Source: CAZUCD01 sp964618855 (GTDB lineage Bacteria; Sumerlaeota; Sumerlaeia; SLMS01; JANRJK01). Taken from it: a DNA stretch of 6,993 nucleotides. Both the position numbers and the translations under genes were made by a program. Location of the stretch: positions 1 to 6,993 of the forward strand of contig CAZUCD010000179.1 in NCBI GenBank assembly GCA_964618855.1, read 5' to 3'. Under the pieces are notes generated by a model that saw nothing but the letters and a program-made list of their open reading frames with translations, was not told where the DNA came from and did not search any database. The stretch's first letter is position 1. The number at the start of each line of letters is the position of its first letter. This document shows positions 1 through 6,110 of this stretch, piece by piece.

Positions 1-138
1 CGTCGTGGACTTCCCGCAGCCTGAGGGGCCGACCAGGACGAGGAATTCCTTGTCCTTGATCTCGAGGTTGACGTCGTTCACCGCCATCACCCCGCCCGGG
101 TAGATCTTGAACACGTGTTCGAGCGTAACGGATGCCAT
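1..138 (-). CDS. ABC transporter ATP-binding protein, UgpC/MsmX-like (N-terminal fragment)
   Basis: Only the first 46 codons are present; the gene runs off the left edge. The translation begins MASVTLEHVFKIYPGG, continues with a stretch typical of sugar-importer ATPases (AVNDVNLEIKDKEFLVLVGP), and ends in a complete Walker A loop GPSGCGKSTT at residues 37-46. The 'V.L..V.K.YPGG..AV.DV.LEI.D.EF' pattern is that of the MalK/UgpC/MsmX group, which energises carbohydrate or glycerol-phosphate importers at the inner face of the membrane. The ATG at 138 is preceded by AGGA (148-145 on this strand), six bases upstream, which supports the start. The substrate cannot be told because the C-terminal regulatory domain and partner permease genes lie outside the window. 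Family call is confident; specific role is inference. Confidence 0.9.
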   Translation of the reverse strand, partial: MASVTLEHVFKIYPGGVMAVNDVNLEIKDKEFLVLVGPSGCGKSTT

Positions 139-144
139 GCGCGC

Positions 145-148
145 TTCC
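145..148 (-). promoter_or_regulatory. Shine-Dalgarno of the ABC ATPase gene
   Basis: AGGA on the minus strand, separated by six bases from the ATG at 138. It supports that start and suggests the ATPase is translated independently of the release-factor-like gene, which ends 146 bases upstream. The rest of 139-284 shows no gene and no convincing promoter. It contains short GC-rich inverted repeats (CCGCC at 162-166 against GGCGG at 182-186) of doubtful meaning. Confidence 0.5.
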
Positions 149-284
149 TGCGGTGATGTGACCGCCGTCCCCGGGGGGGCTGGCGGAATGGCGGTGACTG
201 AGACCCCGCTTTTTAGCCACGCCCCGCCGCAAGGGCGCAAATGCGAAAGCGCAGGGGGCGAACCTGGCGCGGCAGGGCGCTGCG

Positions 285-716
285 CTACTCCTCCGCCGGT
301 TTTCTGCGGAGCACCTTCTTGCGGGCAGTGACGGCCTTTGCCCGGAGCTTCGCCTCCTTGGCGCCCCGCGGAACGCGCGTTTTGACCCGCTTCTTGGGCT
401 TGTGCGACCGGCGTTCGAGTCGCTTGCGCAACTCCTCCAGCGCGGCCGCCTTGTTCGAGTGCTGGCTGCGTTCCGACTGGCACTGCACCACCACGCCGGA
501 CGGCAGGTGCGTCAGCCGCACGGCGCTCTCCGTCTTGTTGACGTGCTGGCCTCCCCGCCCGCCGGAGCGGTGGGTGTCCACCCGGCACTGGGACAGCAAC
601 TCCGAGTCGCTGAGTGCCGGCGAGTAGGAGTAAACGGTCGTCCCCTCGGTCCGCTCAGCCGGGCCCGGGTCGTCCCCACCGGCCCCGGGCACCCGGTCCC
701 CGGCCCCCGCCTTCAC
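285..716 (-). CDS. Peptide chain release factor-like protein (GGQ domain, ArfB-type ribosome rescue)
   Basis: A 143-residue protein with a class-I release factor catalytic domain but no codon-recognition domain. The GGQ loop is at residues 55-57 within RSGGRGGQHVNKTES, followed by the family's AVRLTHLPSGVVV strand and the SQHSNKAAALEELRKRL helix. Residues 106-139 form a Lys/Arg-rich tail (KPKKRVKTRVPRGAK and onward), as in ArfB/ICT1-type proteins, where the tail enters the empty mRNA channel of stalled ribosomes. The expected role is peptidyl-tRNA hydrolysis on stalled ribosomes. The GTG start at 716 overlaps the TGA of the upstream gene (GTGA), implying translational coupling; no separate Shine-Dalgarno is seen. 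The first 35 residues are Gly/Ala/Pro-rich and outside the domain, so the true start could be slightly later, but no ATG is available before the domain. Domain call is firm; the rescue role is inferred from architecture. Confidence 0.85.
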   Translation of the reverse strand: MKAGAGDRVPGAGGDDPGPAERTEGTTVYSYSPALSDSELLSQCRVDTHRSGGRGGQHVNKTESAVRLTHLPSGVVVQCQSERSQHSNKAAALEELRKRLERRSHKPKKRVKTRVPRGAKEAKLRAKAVTARKKVLRRKPAEE

Positions 717-1225
717 CGGTAGCGCGCCCGCATCATGTTCAGTACTTTGTGGTTCATGTCGCGAACGCGCTCGGCGAGGACACCGGCGATGGCCTTGTGG
801 AAGAGCAGCCCCTCGGCGGGCATCTCCGCGCAGACCTTCTCCACGTGGGCGATCGGGATGGCGATCAGCACGGAGGGCTCCCGCGTGACGATCGTCGCGC
901 TGCGCGAAGTCTCCCCGAGCAGGCCCATTTCCCCGAAAATCTCCCCCGACTCGATGCGGTTGATGCCGACCTCGATGTTGGGCGCGATGGACTCGATCTG
1001 GACGGAGAGCTTGCCGCGGATCAGGAAGAAGACCTCCTTCGCCTCCTCGCCTTCCTCGATGATCGTCTGGCCTCTGTAGGTGGAGTACACCCGCGCCTCC
1101 GAGGCGAGGGCCTCGAGAAACGCTTGCGAGACCGTGGCCAGCATCCTGAGGCGAGCGAGGGCCTCGCGCGCCGGCGGCAGCACCGGGGCGTCGCATTCGG
1201 TGTCCCGTGACTCTGGTCGGTCCAT
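713..1225 (-). CDS. Stand-alone cyclic nucleotide-binding domain protein (Crp/Fnr-type sensor domain)
   Basis: A 170-residue protein consisting almost entirely of one cNMP-binding beta-roll. Residues 46-92 carry the early strands (YRGQTIIEEGEEAKEVFFLI, then RGKLSVQ). The phosphate-binding cassette spans residues 94-111 (GEIFGEMGLLGETSRSAT), with E99 and R108 at the positions that normally contact ribose and phosphate. The last 45 residues form a helix ending NMMRARYR. No helix-turn-helix, kinase or channel segment follows, so it has a sensor domain with no visible output domain; it may act on a partner protein or regulate nothing by itself. It starts 34 bases after the gmd stop and its own stop overlaps the next start, so it sits in the middle of a likely three-gene minus-strand operon. 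Whether it binds cAMP, cGMP or another ligand cannot be told. Confidence 0.85.
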   Translation of the reverse strand: MDRPESRDTECDAPVLPPAREALARLRMLATVSQAFLEALASEARVYSTYRGQTIIEEGEEAKEVFFLIRGKLSVQIESIAPNIEVGINRIESGEIFGEMGLLGETSRSATIVTREPSVLIAIPIAHVEKVCAEMPAEGLLFHKAIAGVLAERVRDMNHKVLNMMRARYR

Positions 1226-1254
1226 CGGAGCGGGGCCGCTGCCTCTCTTGAAGA

Positions 1255-1271
1255 ACGGCCTACGGGGCCGT
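1255..1271 (-). other. Small hairpin overlapping the gmd stop codon
   Basis: On the minus strand ACGGCC and GGCCGT pair (6 bp) around CCGTA, followed by TCTTC. The stem includes the last gmd codons and the stop. It is too short to be a confident terminator, and the next gene starts only 30 bases further on. Confidence 0.2.
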
Positions 1272-2270
1272 CGTTGCGGGTGCCGGGCGCTCGAGCAGCG
1301 GATGGCGCTCGATCCCGTGCCGCTCGAAGTCCGAACGCAGCATCAATTCCACTAGCTGCCGGAAAGTCACCTCCGGCTTCCAGCCGAGCTTGGCCTGCGC
1401 CTTTGCGGGGTCGCCAATCAGGAGGTCCACCTCTGCCGGTCGGATGAAGGCCGGGTCGATCACGACGTGCTTCTCCCAATCGAGCCCGGCGAGTTCGAAC
1501 GCCACCTGGACCAGTTCCCGCACCGAGTGCGTCTCCCCCGTCGCGACCACGTAGTCATCCGGTTCGTCCTGCTGGAGCATCAGCCACATGGCGCGCACGT
1601 AGTCCCCCGCAAAGCCCCAGTCCCGGCGCGCATCAAGGTTGCCCATGCGGAGTTCCTTCGCCTTCCCCGCGACAATCCGGGCAACGCCGTCCGTGACCTT
1701 GCGCGTCACGAACTCCAGCCCGCGCCGGGGGGATTCGTGGTTGAACAGGATGCCCGAGACGCAGAACATCCCGTAGGATTCCCGGTAGTTGACCGTGATC
1801 CAATGCCCATAGACCTTCGCGACGCCGTACGGGCTGCGCGGGTAGAACGGAGTGGTCTCGCGCTGGGGAACCTCCTGCACGCGGCCGAACATCTCGCTGC
1901 TGGAGGCCTGGTAGAACCGGATCGAGGGATCGACCAGCCTGATGGATTCGAGCATGCGGGCCACGCCGATGGCCGTGAACTCACCCGTCAGGATCGGCTG
2001 GGACCAACTGGCCGGAACGAAGCTTTGTGCCGCGAGGTTGTATATCTCCTGCGGCTTCACGAGCCGGATGGCGTGAGCCAGGCTGTTCTGGTCGAGCAGG
2101 TCCCCCTGAACCAGCTCTATCCGGTCCATCAGGTGGGAAATGCGCTCAATGTTCTCCGTGCTCGTGCGGCGGTTGAGGCCCGCAACCCTGTAGCCCCTTG
2201 CCAGCAGGAACTCGGCGAGGTAGGAACCGTCCTGCCCGGTGATGCCCGTGATCAGCGCTGTTTTTTGCAT
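1260..2270 (-). CDS. gmd: GDP-mannose 4,6-dehydratase
   Basis: A 336-residue short-chain dehydrogenase of the GMD family, converting GDP-D-mannose to GDP-4-keto-6-deoxy-D-mannose, the precursor of GDP-L-fucose, GDP-D-rhamnose and related sugars for surface polysaccharides. The N-terminal Rossmann motif is GITGQDGSYLAEFLL (residues 9-23) and R35-R36 in LNRRTST fits NADP(H) preference. The catalytic set is Ser124-Ser125-Glu126 in FYQASSSEMFG and Tyr148-x3-Lys152 in SPYGVAKVYGHW. NHESPRRGLEFVTRK (177-191) and DWGFAGDYVRAMW are family blocks. Ser124 stands where many family members have Thr, a conservative change. The ATG at 2270 begins right at the Rossmann strand; the frame stays open upstream but that extension resembles nothing. 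Its Shine-Dalgarno is weak (GCGAGACG). A small 6-bp hairpin (1255-1271) overlaps the stop codon. No GDP-fucose synthase or reductase is adjacent. Confidence 0.95.
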   Translation of the reverse strand: MQKTALITGITGQDGSYLAEFLLARGYRVAGLNRRTSTENIERISHLMDRIELVQGDLLDQNSLAHAIRLVKPQEIYNLAAQSFVPASWSQPILTGEFTAIGVARMLESIRLVDPSIRFYQASSSEMFGRVQEVPQRETTPFYPRSPYGVAKVYGHWITVNYRESYGMFCVSGILFNHESPRRGLEFVTRKVTDGVARIVAGKAKELRMGNLDARRDWGFAGDYVRAMWLMLQQDEPDDYVVATGETHSVRELVQVAFELAGLDWEKHVVIDPAFIRPAEVDLLIGDPAKAQAKLGWKPEVTFRQLVELMLRSDFERHGIERHPLLERPAPATTAP

Positions 2271-2360
2271 CGTCTCGCGCACTCCAAACGCGGGGCGGAA
2301 GTGTCGGGTCCCATCGTTGCAGCGGCAATCGCAAAACCCCACGCCCCCCAGAGGCAATCC
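2271..2360. promoter_or_regulatory. Divergent intergenic region between gmd and the secreted-protein gene
   Basis: These 90 bases separate two divergent start codons and so should hold the promoters of both units. On the minus strand a TTGCCG, 17-base gap, GACACT arrangement is the best sigma70-like candidate I can find for gmd, but it matches the consensus only loosely. No convincing operator or plus-strand promoter was seen. Confidence 0.3.
2350..2354 (+). promoter_or_regulatory. Shine-Dalgarno fixing the start at 2361
   Basis: AGAGG lies six bases before the ATG at 2361. The reading frame remains open for almost 900 bases upstream, antisense to gmd, so this site together with the signal peptide that begins at 2361 decides the true start. 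Confidence 0.6.
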
Positions 2361-4070
2361 ATGTCCCGTCGCATCCTGTCCACGTTGGCCATCGCCCTGA
2401 TCGCGGGTCTTGCCCCTGCCCAGCAAGGGGATCCTGCGACGCGCGACGCCCTTCGCGCCCTCCAGGCGGACTACCCCGCGCAGCCCATGGCCCTGCCCGC
2501 GATGCCATACCGCGGCACCATCCTGGTGCTTCAGGAGACCCCGTCGGTGGGGGATGGCCACACGGCGGAGATCGCCCGGTGGGTGGCCCTGCACCTCGAC
2601 ATGAACGCCCGGTCTGGCATCTCGGTGATTGAGGCGAAGGCACTGGACGAGTACGTGGACTTTGCTTCGGGCAACGATGATTCCCCGGGCGACCTCTCTG
2701 CCGAGGAGCGTGCACGCCTCGTCGCCTATGTCGCCCCCACCATCCAGGTGGGCCTGGCCGTCCGGCGCGAGGGGGGCGAACTCGTGGCCGACTGCAGGCT
2801 CGTCACGCCAAAGGGCATCGAGTCGAAGGAGTTCCGCGCGCCCGGGGACGCGGACCTCTCGCTCGCACGCCAGGTGGCCGTCTGGGCCTCCGGTTCCGGC
2901 GCGATCGAGTTTTCCAAGGAGGAGGGGGAGACCTACGCCCTGCCCCTGTTCGGCTCTCTGGGTGAATCAACGCGCGATGCGAAGCTCGCAGGCCTCCTGG
3001 ACGGGGACCTCGCGGCAGTCGATGCCGCGCTAGCCGCCGAGCCGGAAAACATCGCGGTGCGGTACTTCGCGTCGCGGGCCGCGCTTCGCGCGCGCAAGGC
3101 GGCGGACTACGCCAAGACGATGCTCACGCGACCCCTGGACTTGCAGGCTCGATCCTCCGCATACCGCCACATCACGCAGGCGAACCTCCTCGAGGGCATG
3201 GGCGCCAACGGACCGGCCATGCGGGAGCGGCTGGTCGCCGTGGCCGCCTACCCCGTCAACGAGCCGCTCTATGCGGCCTCGATCAAGCGGCTGCCCCCCG
3301 CGCGCCTGGACGACAACTTCATCATGGAGGTCGCCCCTTGGCGCGGCAGGCTCGGCAAGCGGCCCATCGATGACGCCCGCGGCGCGAACCTCATGCACAA
3401 GGCCGCCCTCCACCACATGCCTGCGGACGGGTTCGCCGCCGCCGACCCGGAGGCCCGCGACGCCATGGCATACTACGCGCGCGCCGCCGAGGACCACGTC
3501 CAGGCGGGGCTGAAGAACGCCGGGCCCGTGCCCGCACTCGTCGCCCTCGCCATGGCAGATATGATGATGCAGGAGCGGCGCGACGCGATCCCCTCACTCT
3601 TCGAGTCCTCGCTCAAGGATTACGCCGCCTCCCGCAAACTTTGGCGCGAACGGCTCGCCCTGGAACAGCCGTCCATGGGGGGTAGCCTCGACGCCGCGAA
3701 CGAACTGGTCGAGCGCGCCCTCAATCTGGCGGAGCAGGTCCCTGTGCTCGGCCTGGTCGCCTGCGACCAGTTCGCCCTCCGCGTACTGGCCGAGGGCGGA
3801 GAGTTTGCGCAGGCCGCGGCCAAGCTCCGGCAGTCCGACCCCGCCGCATGGGACCGCGTGATGCGCGGGATCGGGCTGAGCATGAAGGGCGCGCCATCAC
3901 CGGATCGGCTCGCGGAGGTGGCACAGTTCCTCGCCTCGGCGGGGGACCTGCCAGCCATCGCCCCCCTGGCGGCGGCGTGCAGCGCGGAAACCCGGGCCAG
4001 GGCCACCGAACTCCTGCGCAAGCAGGGGGATTCGGCCGCCGCCGATGCGGTCGCCGCGGCTGGGTCCTGA
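2361..4070 (+). CDS. Secreted hypothetical protein with helical-repeat C-terminal region
   Basis: A 569-residue protein I cannot assign to a named family. It begins with a textbook signal peptide: MSRR, a hydrophobic stretch ILSTLAIALIAGLA, then APA-QQ, giving a likely signal peptidase I cut after residue 20. No lipobox Cys is present. Residues 50-155 look like an alpha/beta domain (YRGTILVLQE near the start, then QVGLAVRREGGELVADCRLV), faintly reminiscent of TolB-N/CsgG-like domains, but this is speculative. From about residue 205 onward the sequence is nearly all alanine- and leucine-rich helices (DLAAVDAALAAEPENIAVRYFASRAALRA style), consistent with TPR-like or other helical repeats, ending with short helices to residue 569. 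Expected location is periplasm or outside the cell, perhaps as a protein-interaction scaffold. It is transcribed divergently from gmd, and the decayed NT-HEPN module starts 45 bases after its stop. No catalytic motif was seen. Confidence 0.8.
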   Translation: MSRRILSTLAIALIAGLAPAQQGDPATRDALRALQADYPAQPMALPAMPYRGTILVLQETPSVGDGHTAEIARWVALHLDMNARSGISVIEAKALDEYVDFASGNDDSPGDLSAEERARLVAYVAPTIQVGLAVRREGGELVADCRLVTPKGIESKEFRAPGDADLSLARQVAVWASGSGAIEFSKEEGETYALPLFGSLGESTRDAKLAGLLDGDLAAVDAALAAEPENIAVRYFASRAALRARKAADYAKTMLTRPLDLQARSSAYRHITQANLLEGMGANGPAMRERLVAVAAYPVNEPLYAASIKRLPPARLDDNFIMEVAPWRGRLGKRPIDDARGANLMHKAALHHMPADGFAAADPEARDAMAYYARAAEDHVQAGLKNAGPVPALVALAMADMMMQERRDAIPSLFESSLKDYAASRKLWRERLALEQPSMGGSLDAANELVERALNLAEQVPVLGLVACDQFALRVLAEGGEFAQAAAKLRQSDPAAWDRVMRGIGLSMKGAPSPDRLAEVAQFLASAGDLPAIAPLAAACSAETRARATELLRKQGDSAAADAVAAAGS

Positions 4071-4115
4071 ACGAGTGCCCTTGCGATTCGCACGCGCCAG
4101 GCCAAGCCCTTCTCC

Positions 4116-4430
4116 ATGAACACGCAGCCCACCATGGACGACATCCGCGAAAACGCACGTCGCATCGCGGAGGAATTCAATCCGGATGGGAAAATCCTCT
4201 TCGGATCTTGGGCGCGGGGGGACCAGCGCCCGGACTCGGACGTGGACTTGGCCGTCACGCTCCCTCTCTCCGTCACGCAGATTCAACAGGCAGTGACCAA
4301 CCCTCTGCGTGTCCCGTGGTGATCTGCCTGAGGCTTGCTCGCTCTTGCGCCGATGACTCTTGGGGCCAAGGTTTGTCGGGTAGCCTCTTTCATCGCGAGG
4401 TTGGCACCAAGGGGTTCACGCTGCATGGAG
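4116..4430 (+). pseudogene. Decayed minimal nucleotidyltransferase (MNT, antitoxin-type) gene
   Basis: The frame opens with MNTQPTMDDIRENARRIAEE and reaches the nucleotidyltransferase signature ILFGSWARGDQRPDSDVDLA, in which GS-x10-D-x-D is complete. Families of about 100 residues with this motif (COG1708/MntA type) are usually paired with a HEPN protein and can AMPylate it. Here the open frame stops at 4322 after only 68 residues, well short of the family length. From about 4316 the +1-shifted alternative frame continues plausibly (PVVICLRL, then LFHREVGTKGFTLHGG), ending at the start codon of the HEPN remnant as expected for the intact gene's tail. I therefore read it as one gene broken by a frameshift near 4310-4320. 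The 68-residue piece keeps the metal-binding residues but would lack the last strand-helix unit, so activity is doubtful. The tail match is by eye and less certain than the signature. Confidence 0.75.
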
Positions 4431-4820
4431 GACGACACCCCAGGGTGGCACGCGTGGGCACAGGCGGACCTCGACGCCGCCACGACTTTCGATTGAAGCC
4501 CACGAGCGGGGCATGTCCGTCGCGTTTTTTGATCTGACGCCCAACTGCGGACGGAACAGGGCATCAACGCCCCTGCTGCGGAGCTGGAAGTGAATCCACC
4601 CAGAACGCATGACTGATGCTGCCCATAGGGGTCGCACAGGGACGTTGGGCGGGAACCACGTGTTTTGACGAAGGCCGCCATCAAGCTGACGAGATGTGCG
4701 GTGGCGGGCCGAGGCAACAGCCTCGGCCCGTCCAGGGAAAGGTGGATGTAAGCACTTCGGCCTGCCAGCCTCGCCTTGCAACTCGCACAAGGGCTGGGTG
4801 AGGATTCCTCCCGCAAAGGA
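4425..4820 (+). pseudogene. Decayed HEPN-domain gene (partner of the MNT remnant)
   Basis: No long open frame exists here, but HEPN-like segments follow one another in the right order across shifting frames. Frame from 4425: GWHAWAQADLDAAT, the typical N-terminal helix. Frame from about 4483: RLSIEAHERGMSVAFFD. Back in the first frame from about 4536: AQLRTEQG and then LEVNPPRTHD, the family's Q..EK helix and P.THDL block. Frame from 4613: LMLPIGVAQGR. First frame again from about 4650: LTKAAIKLTRCAVAGR, corresponding to the usual YAV..RYP helix, then after a TAA at 4749 ALRPASLALQLAQGLGE, the final helix. The total of about 130 residues equals a full HEPN protein. The first frame carries stops at 4494, 4530, 4614, 4626 and 4749. 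Intact HEPN partners are usually RNases or AMPylation targets held in check by the MNT; this copy cannot make a full product. The order MNT then HEPN, with touching ends, supports an ancestral two-gene operon. Confidence 0.7.
4705..4730. repeat. Perfect 11-bp inverted repeat (hairpin) upstream of hmgA
   Basis: CGGGCCGAGGC and GCCTCGGCCCG form a perfect 11-bp stem around an AACA loop; two more pairs (one G-U) can extend it. No T-run follows on either strand, so it is not a canonical intrinsic terminator. It lies within the HEPN remnant, about 100 bases before the hmgA start, and could be part of a leader, a repeat unit found elsewhere in the genome, or chance in GC-rich decayed DNA. Confidence 0.55.
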
Positions 4821-4831
4821 CCACAGACGCC

Positions 4832-6103
4832 ATGATAGACTACCATCGCCTCGGCAAAGTCCCCGAGAAGAACCACATCTGGATGCGCTCCGACTCGGGA
4901 CATCTGTACCAGGAGCACTGCATCACACGCGCCGGCTTCGAGAAGGCCTACTCCATCCTCTACCACGTCAATCCCCCGACGGTGGAGCTGCACACGGCGC
5001 CTTCGCCGCTCGACGGGTCGGAGTTCCTTCCCCAGGCGAAGCCGAACGGGGACCTCGACTTCCCCCGCCGCCGCCGCCACATCGACACCACCCGATGCCC
5101 GGAAGGGGGCTCATGGCTCTCTTCGCGCAAAGCGATCCTTTTCAACCAGGACATCACCGTCAGCCTGGCCCGCCCGACGGAGAACAGCACCGACGTCTTC
5201 GCCAACGGCGACGCCGACGAGCTTGTGTTCTTCTTCAAGGGATCCGGCCGCCTCGAGTCGGTGTACGGGATCGTGGATTTCGACGAGGGCGACTACGTGC
5301 TCGTGCCCCGCTCCACGCCGCACCGGTTCGTCTTCAATCCTGGCCCCGTGTTCGGACTCGTGTTCGAGGGACACCGCGACATCCAGGTGCCGCCGTACTT
5401 CCGCAACGAGTTCGGCCAGCTCAAGCTCGACGCGCCCTACTGCCATCGCGACTTCCGCAGGCCCGACCGCCTCGTCTGGGATGGCCAGGCCCCCCTCCCC
5501 AAGGCGACCGATGGCCACGGCTACAAGCTCGTGGTCAAGCGCGTCGGCCGCATCAGCGACCACATCCTCAAGTACTACCCCTTCGACATCATCGGGTGGG
5601 ACGGATACGTCTATCCCTTCGCCTTCCCCATCATGAAGTACCAGCCGAAGACGGGGCAGATCCACCTGCCCCCGACCACGCACACGACGTTCAGCTCGGC
5701 GTGTGGCATGCACGGCGAGGACACGCGCTACGTGATCTGCTCCTTCGTTCCGCGCAAGGTGGACTACCATCCGAAGGCGATCCCCTGCCCGTATAACCAC
5801 AGCTCTCCCGATGCGGACGAGATACTGTTCTATGTCCGCGGCAACTTCACCAGCCGAAAGGGCATCCACCCGGGCTCGATCAGCCTCCACCCGACGGCCC
5901 TGCCCCATGGCCCCCACCCAGGGGCCTACGAGGCAAGCATCGGCTCCACGGAAACCCATGAACTCGCCGTCATGATGGACACCATGTCCCCCCTTCGGAT
6001 GACGAACTTCGGCTCCGACATCGAGGTTGGCGACTACCACGAAACGTGGGTTCCGAGCGGTCCGAAGCCGCCGGAGGTGAAGGACCTGATCACCGGCCTC
6101 TGA
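4832..6103 (+). CDS. hmgA: Homogentisate 1,2-dioxygenase
   Basis: A 423-residue Fe(II) cupin-fold dioxygenase that opens the ring of homogentisate to give maleylacetoacetate in tyrosine/phenylalanine breakdown, in the cytoplasm. It matches the compact bacterial HGD subtype from its first residues (YHRLGKVPEKNH, then SILYHVNPPT). The N-terminal cupin contains GDYVLVPRSTPHRF (153-166). The C-terminal domain has the metal site: H323 and E330 in PYNHSSPDADEILFYVRGNF, and H359 in SLHPTALPHGPHPGAYE; these correspond to His335, Glu341 and His371 of human HGD. The His-to-Glu spacing is one residue longer than in the human enzyme. The start ATG at 4832 is backed by AAAGGA at 4815-4820, an 11-base spacing that is on the long side. 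The gene follows the HEPN remnant, so its promoter must lie in or before the decayed region. An S66 peptidase gene follows after 7 bases. A related ring-cleaving substrate is possible, as no other tyrosine-catabolic gene is in view. Confidence 0.88.
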   Translation: MIDYHRLGKVPEKNHIWMRSDSGHLYQEHCITRAGFEKAYSILYHVNPPTVELHTAPSPLDGSEFLPQAKPNGDLDFPRRRRHIDTTRCPEGGSWLSSRKAILFNQDITVSLARPTENSTDVFANGDADELVFFFKGSGRLESVYGIVDFDEGDYVLVPRSTPHRFVFNPGPVFGLVFEGHRDIQVPPYFRNEFGQLKLDAPYCHRDFRRPDRLVWDGQAPLPKATDGHGYKLVVKRVGRISDHILKYYPFDIIGWDGYVYPFAFPIMKYQPKTGQIHLPPTTHTTFSSACGMHGEDTRYVICSFVPRKVDYHPKAIPCPYNHSSPDADEILFYVRGNFTSRKGIHPGSISLHPTALPHGPHPGAYEASIGSTETHELAVMMDTMSPLRMTNFGSDIEVGDYHETWVPSGPKPPEVKDLITGL

Positions 6104-6110
6104 CCGCCAC

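Noticed and set aside
161..195. GC-rich inverted repeats upstream of the ABC ATPase gene
   Set aside because: Short, imperfect and with alternative pairings; no T-run and no clear operator symmetry, so not called as terminator or operator.
1467..2360. Plus-strand open frame of about 298 codons upstream of and in frame with the secreted protein
   Set aside because: It is antisense to the well-supported gmd gene, resembles nothing, and the signal peptide plus Shine-Dalgarno place the real start at 2361.
3620..4276. Minus-strand open frame of 218 codons
   Set aside because: Antisense shadow of the secreted-protein gene and MNT remnant, rich in Arg/Ser/Pro as expected from GC-rich opposite-strand frames.
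3848..4315. Plus-strand frame leading into the MNT tail
   Set aside because: The part before about 4316 is an out-of-frame shadow of the secreted-protein gene; only the end (4316-4430) fits the nucleotidyltransferase C-terminus.
4283..5080. Minus-strand open frames across the decayed region (including 4416-4790)
   Set aside because: Composition and lack of any family motif mark them as chance frames; the HEPN segments on the plus strand explain the region better.
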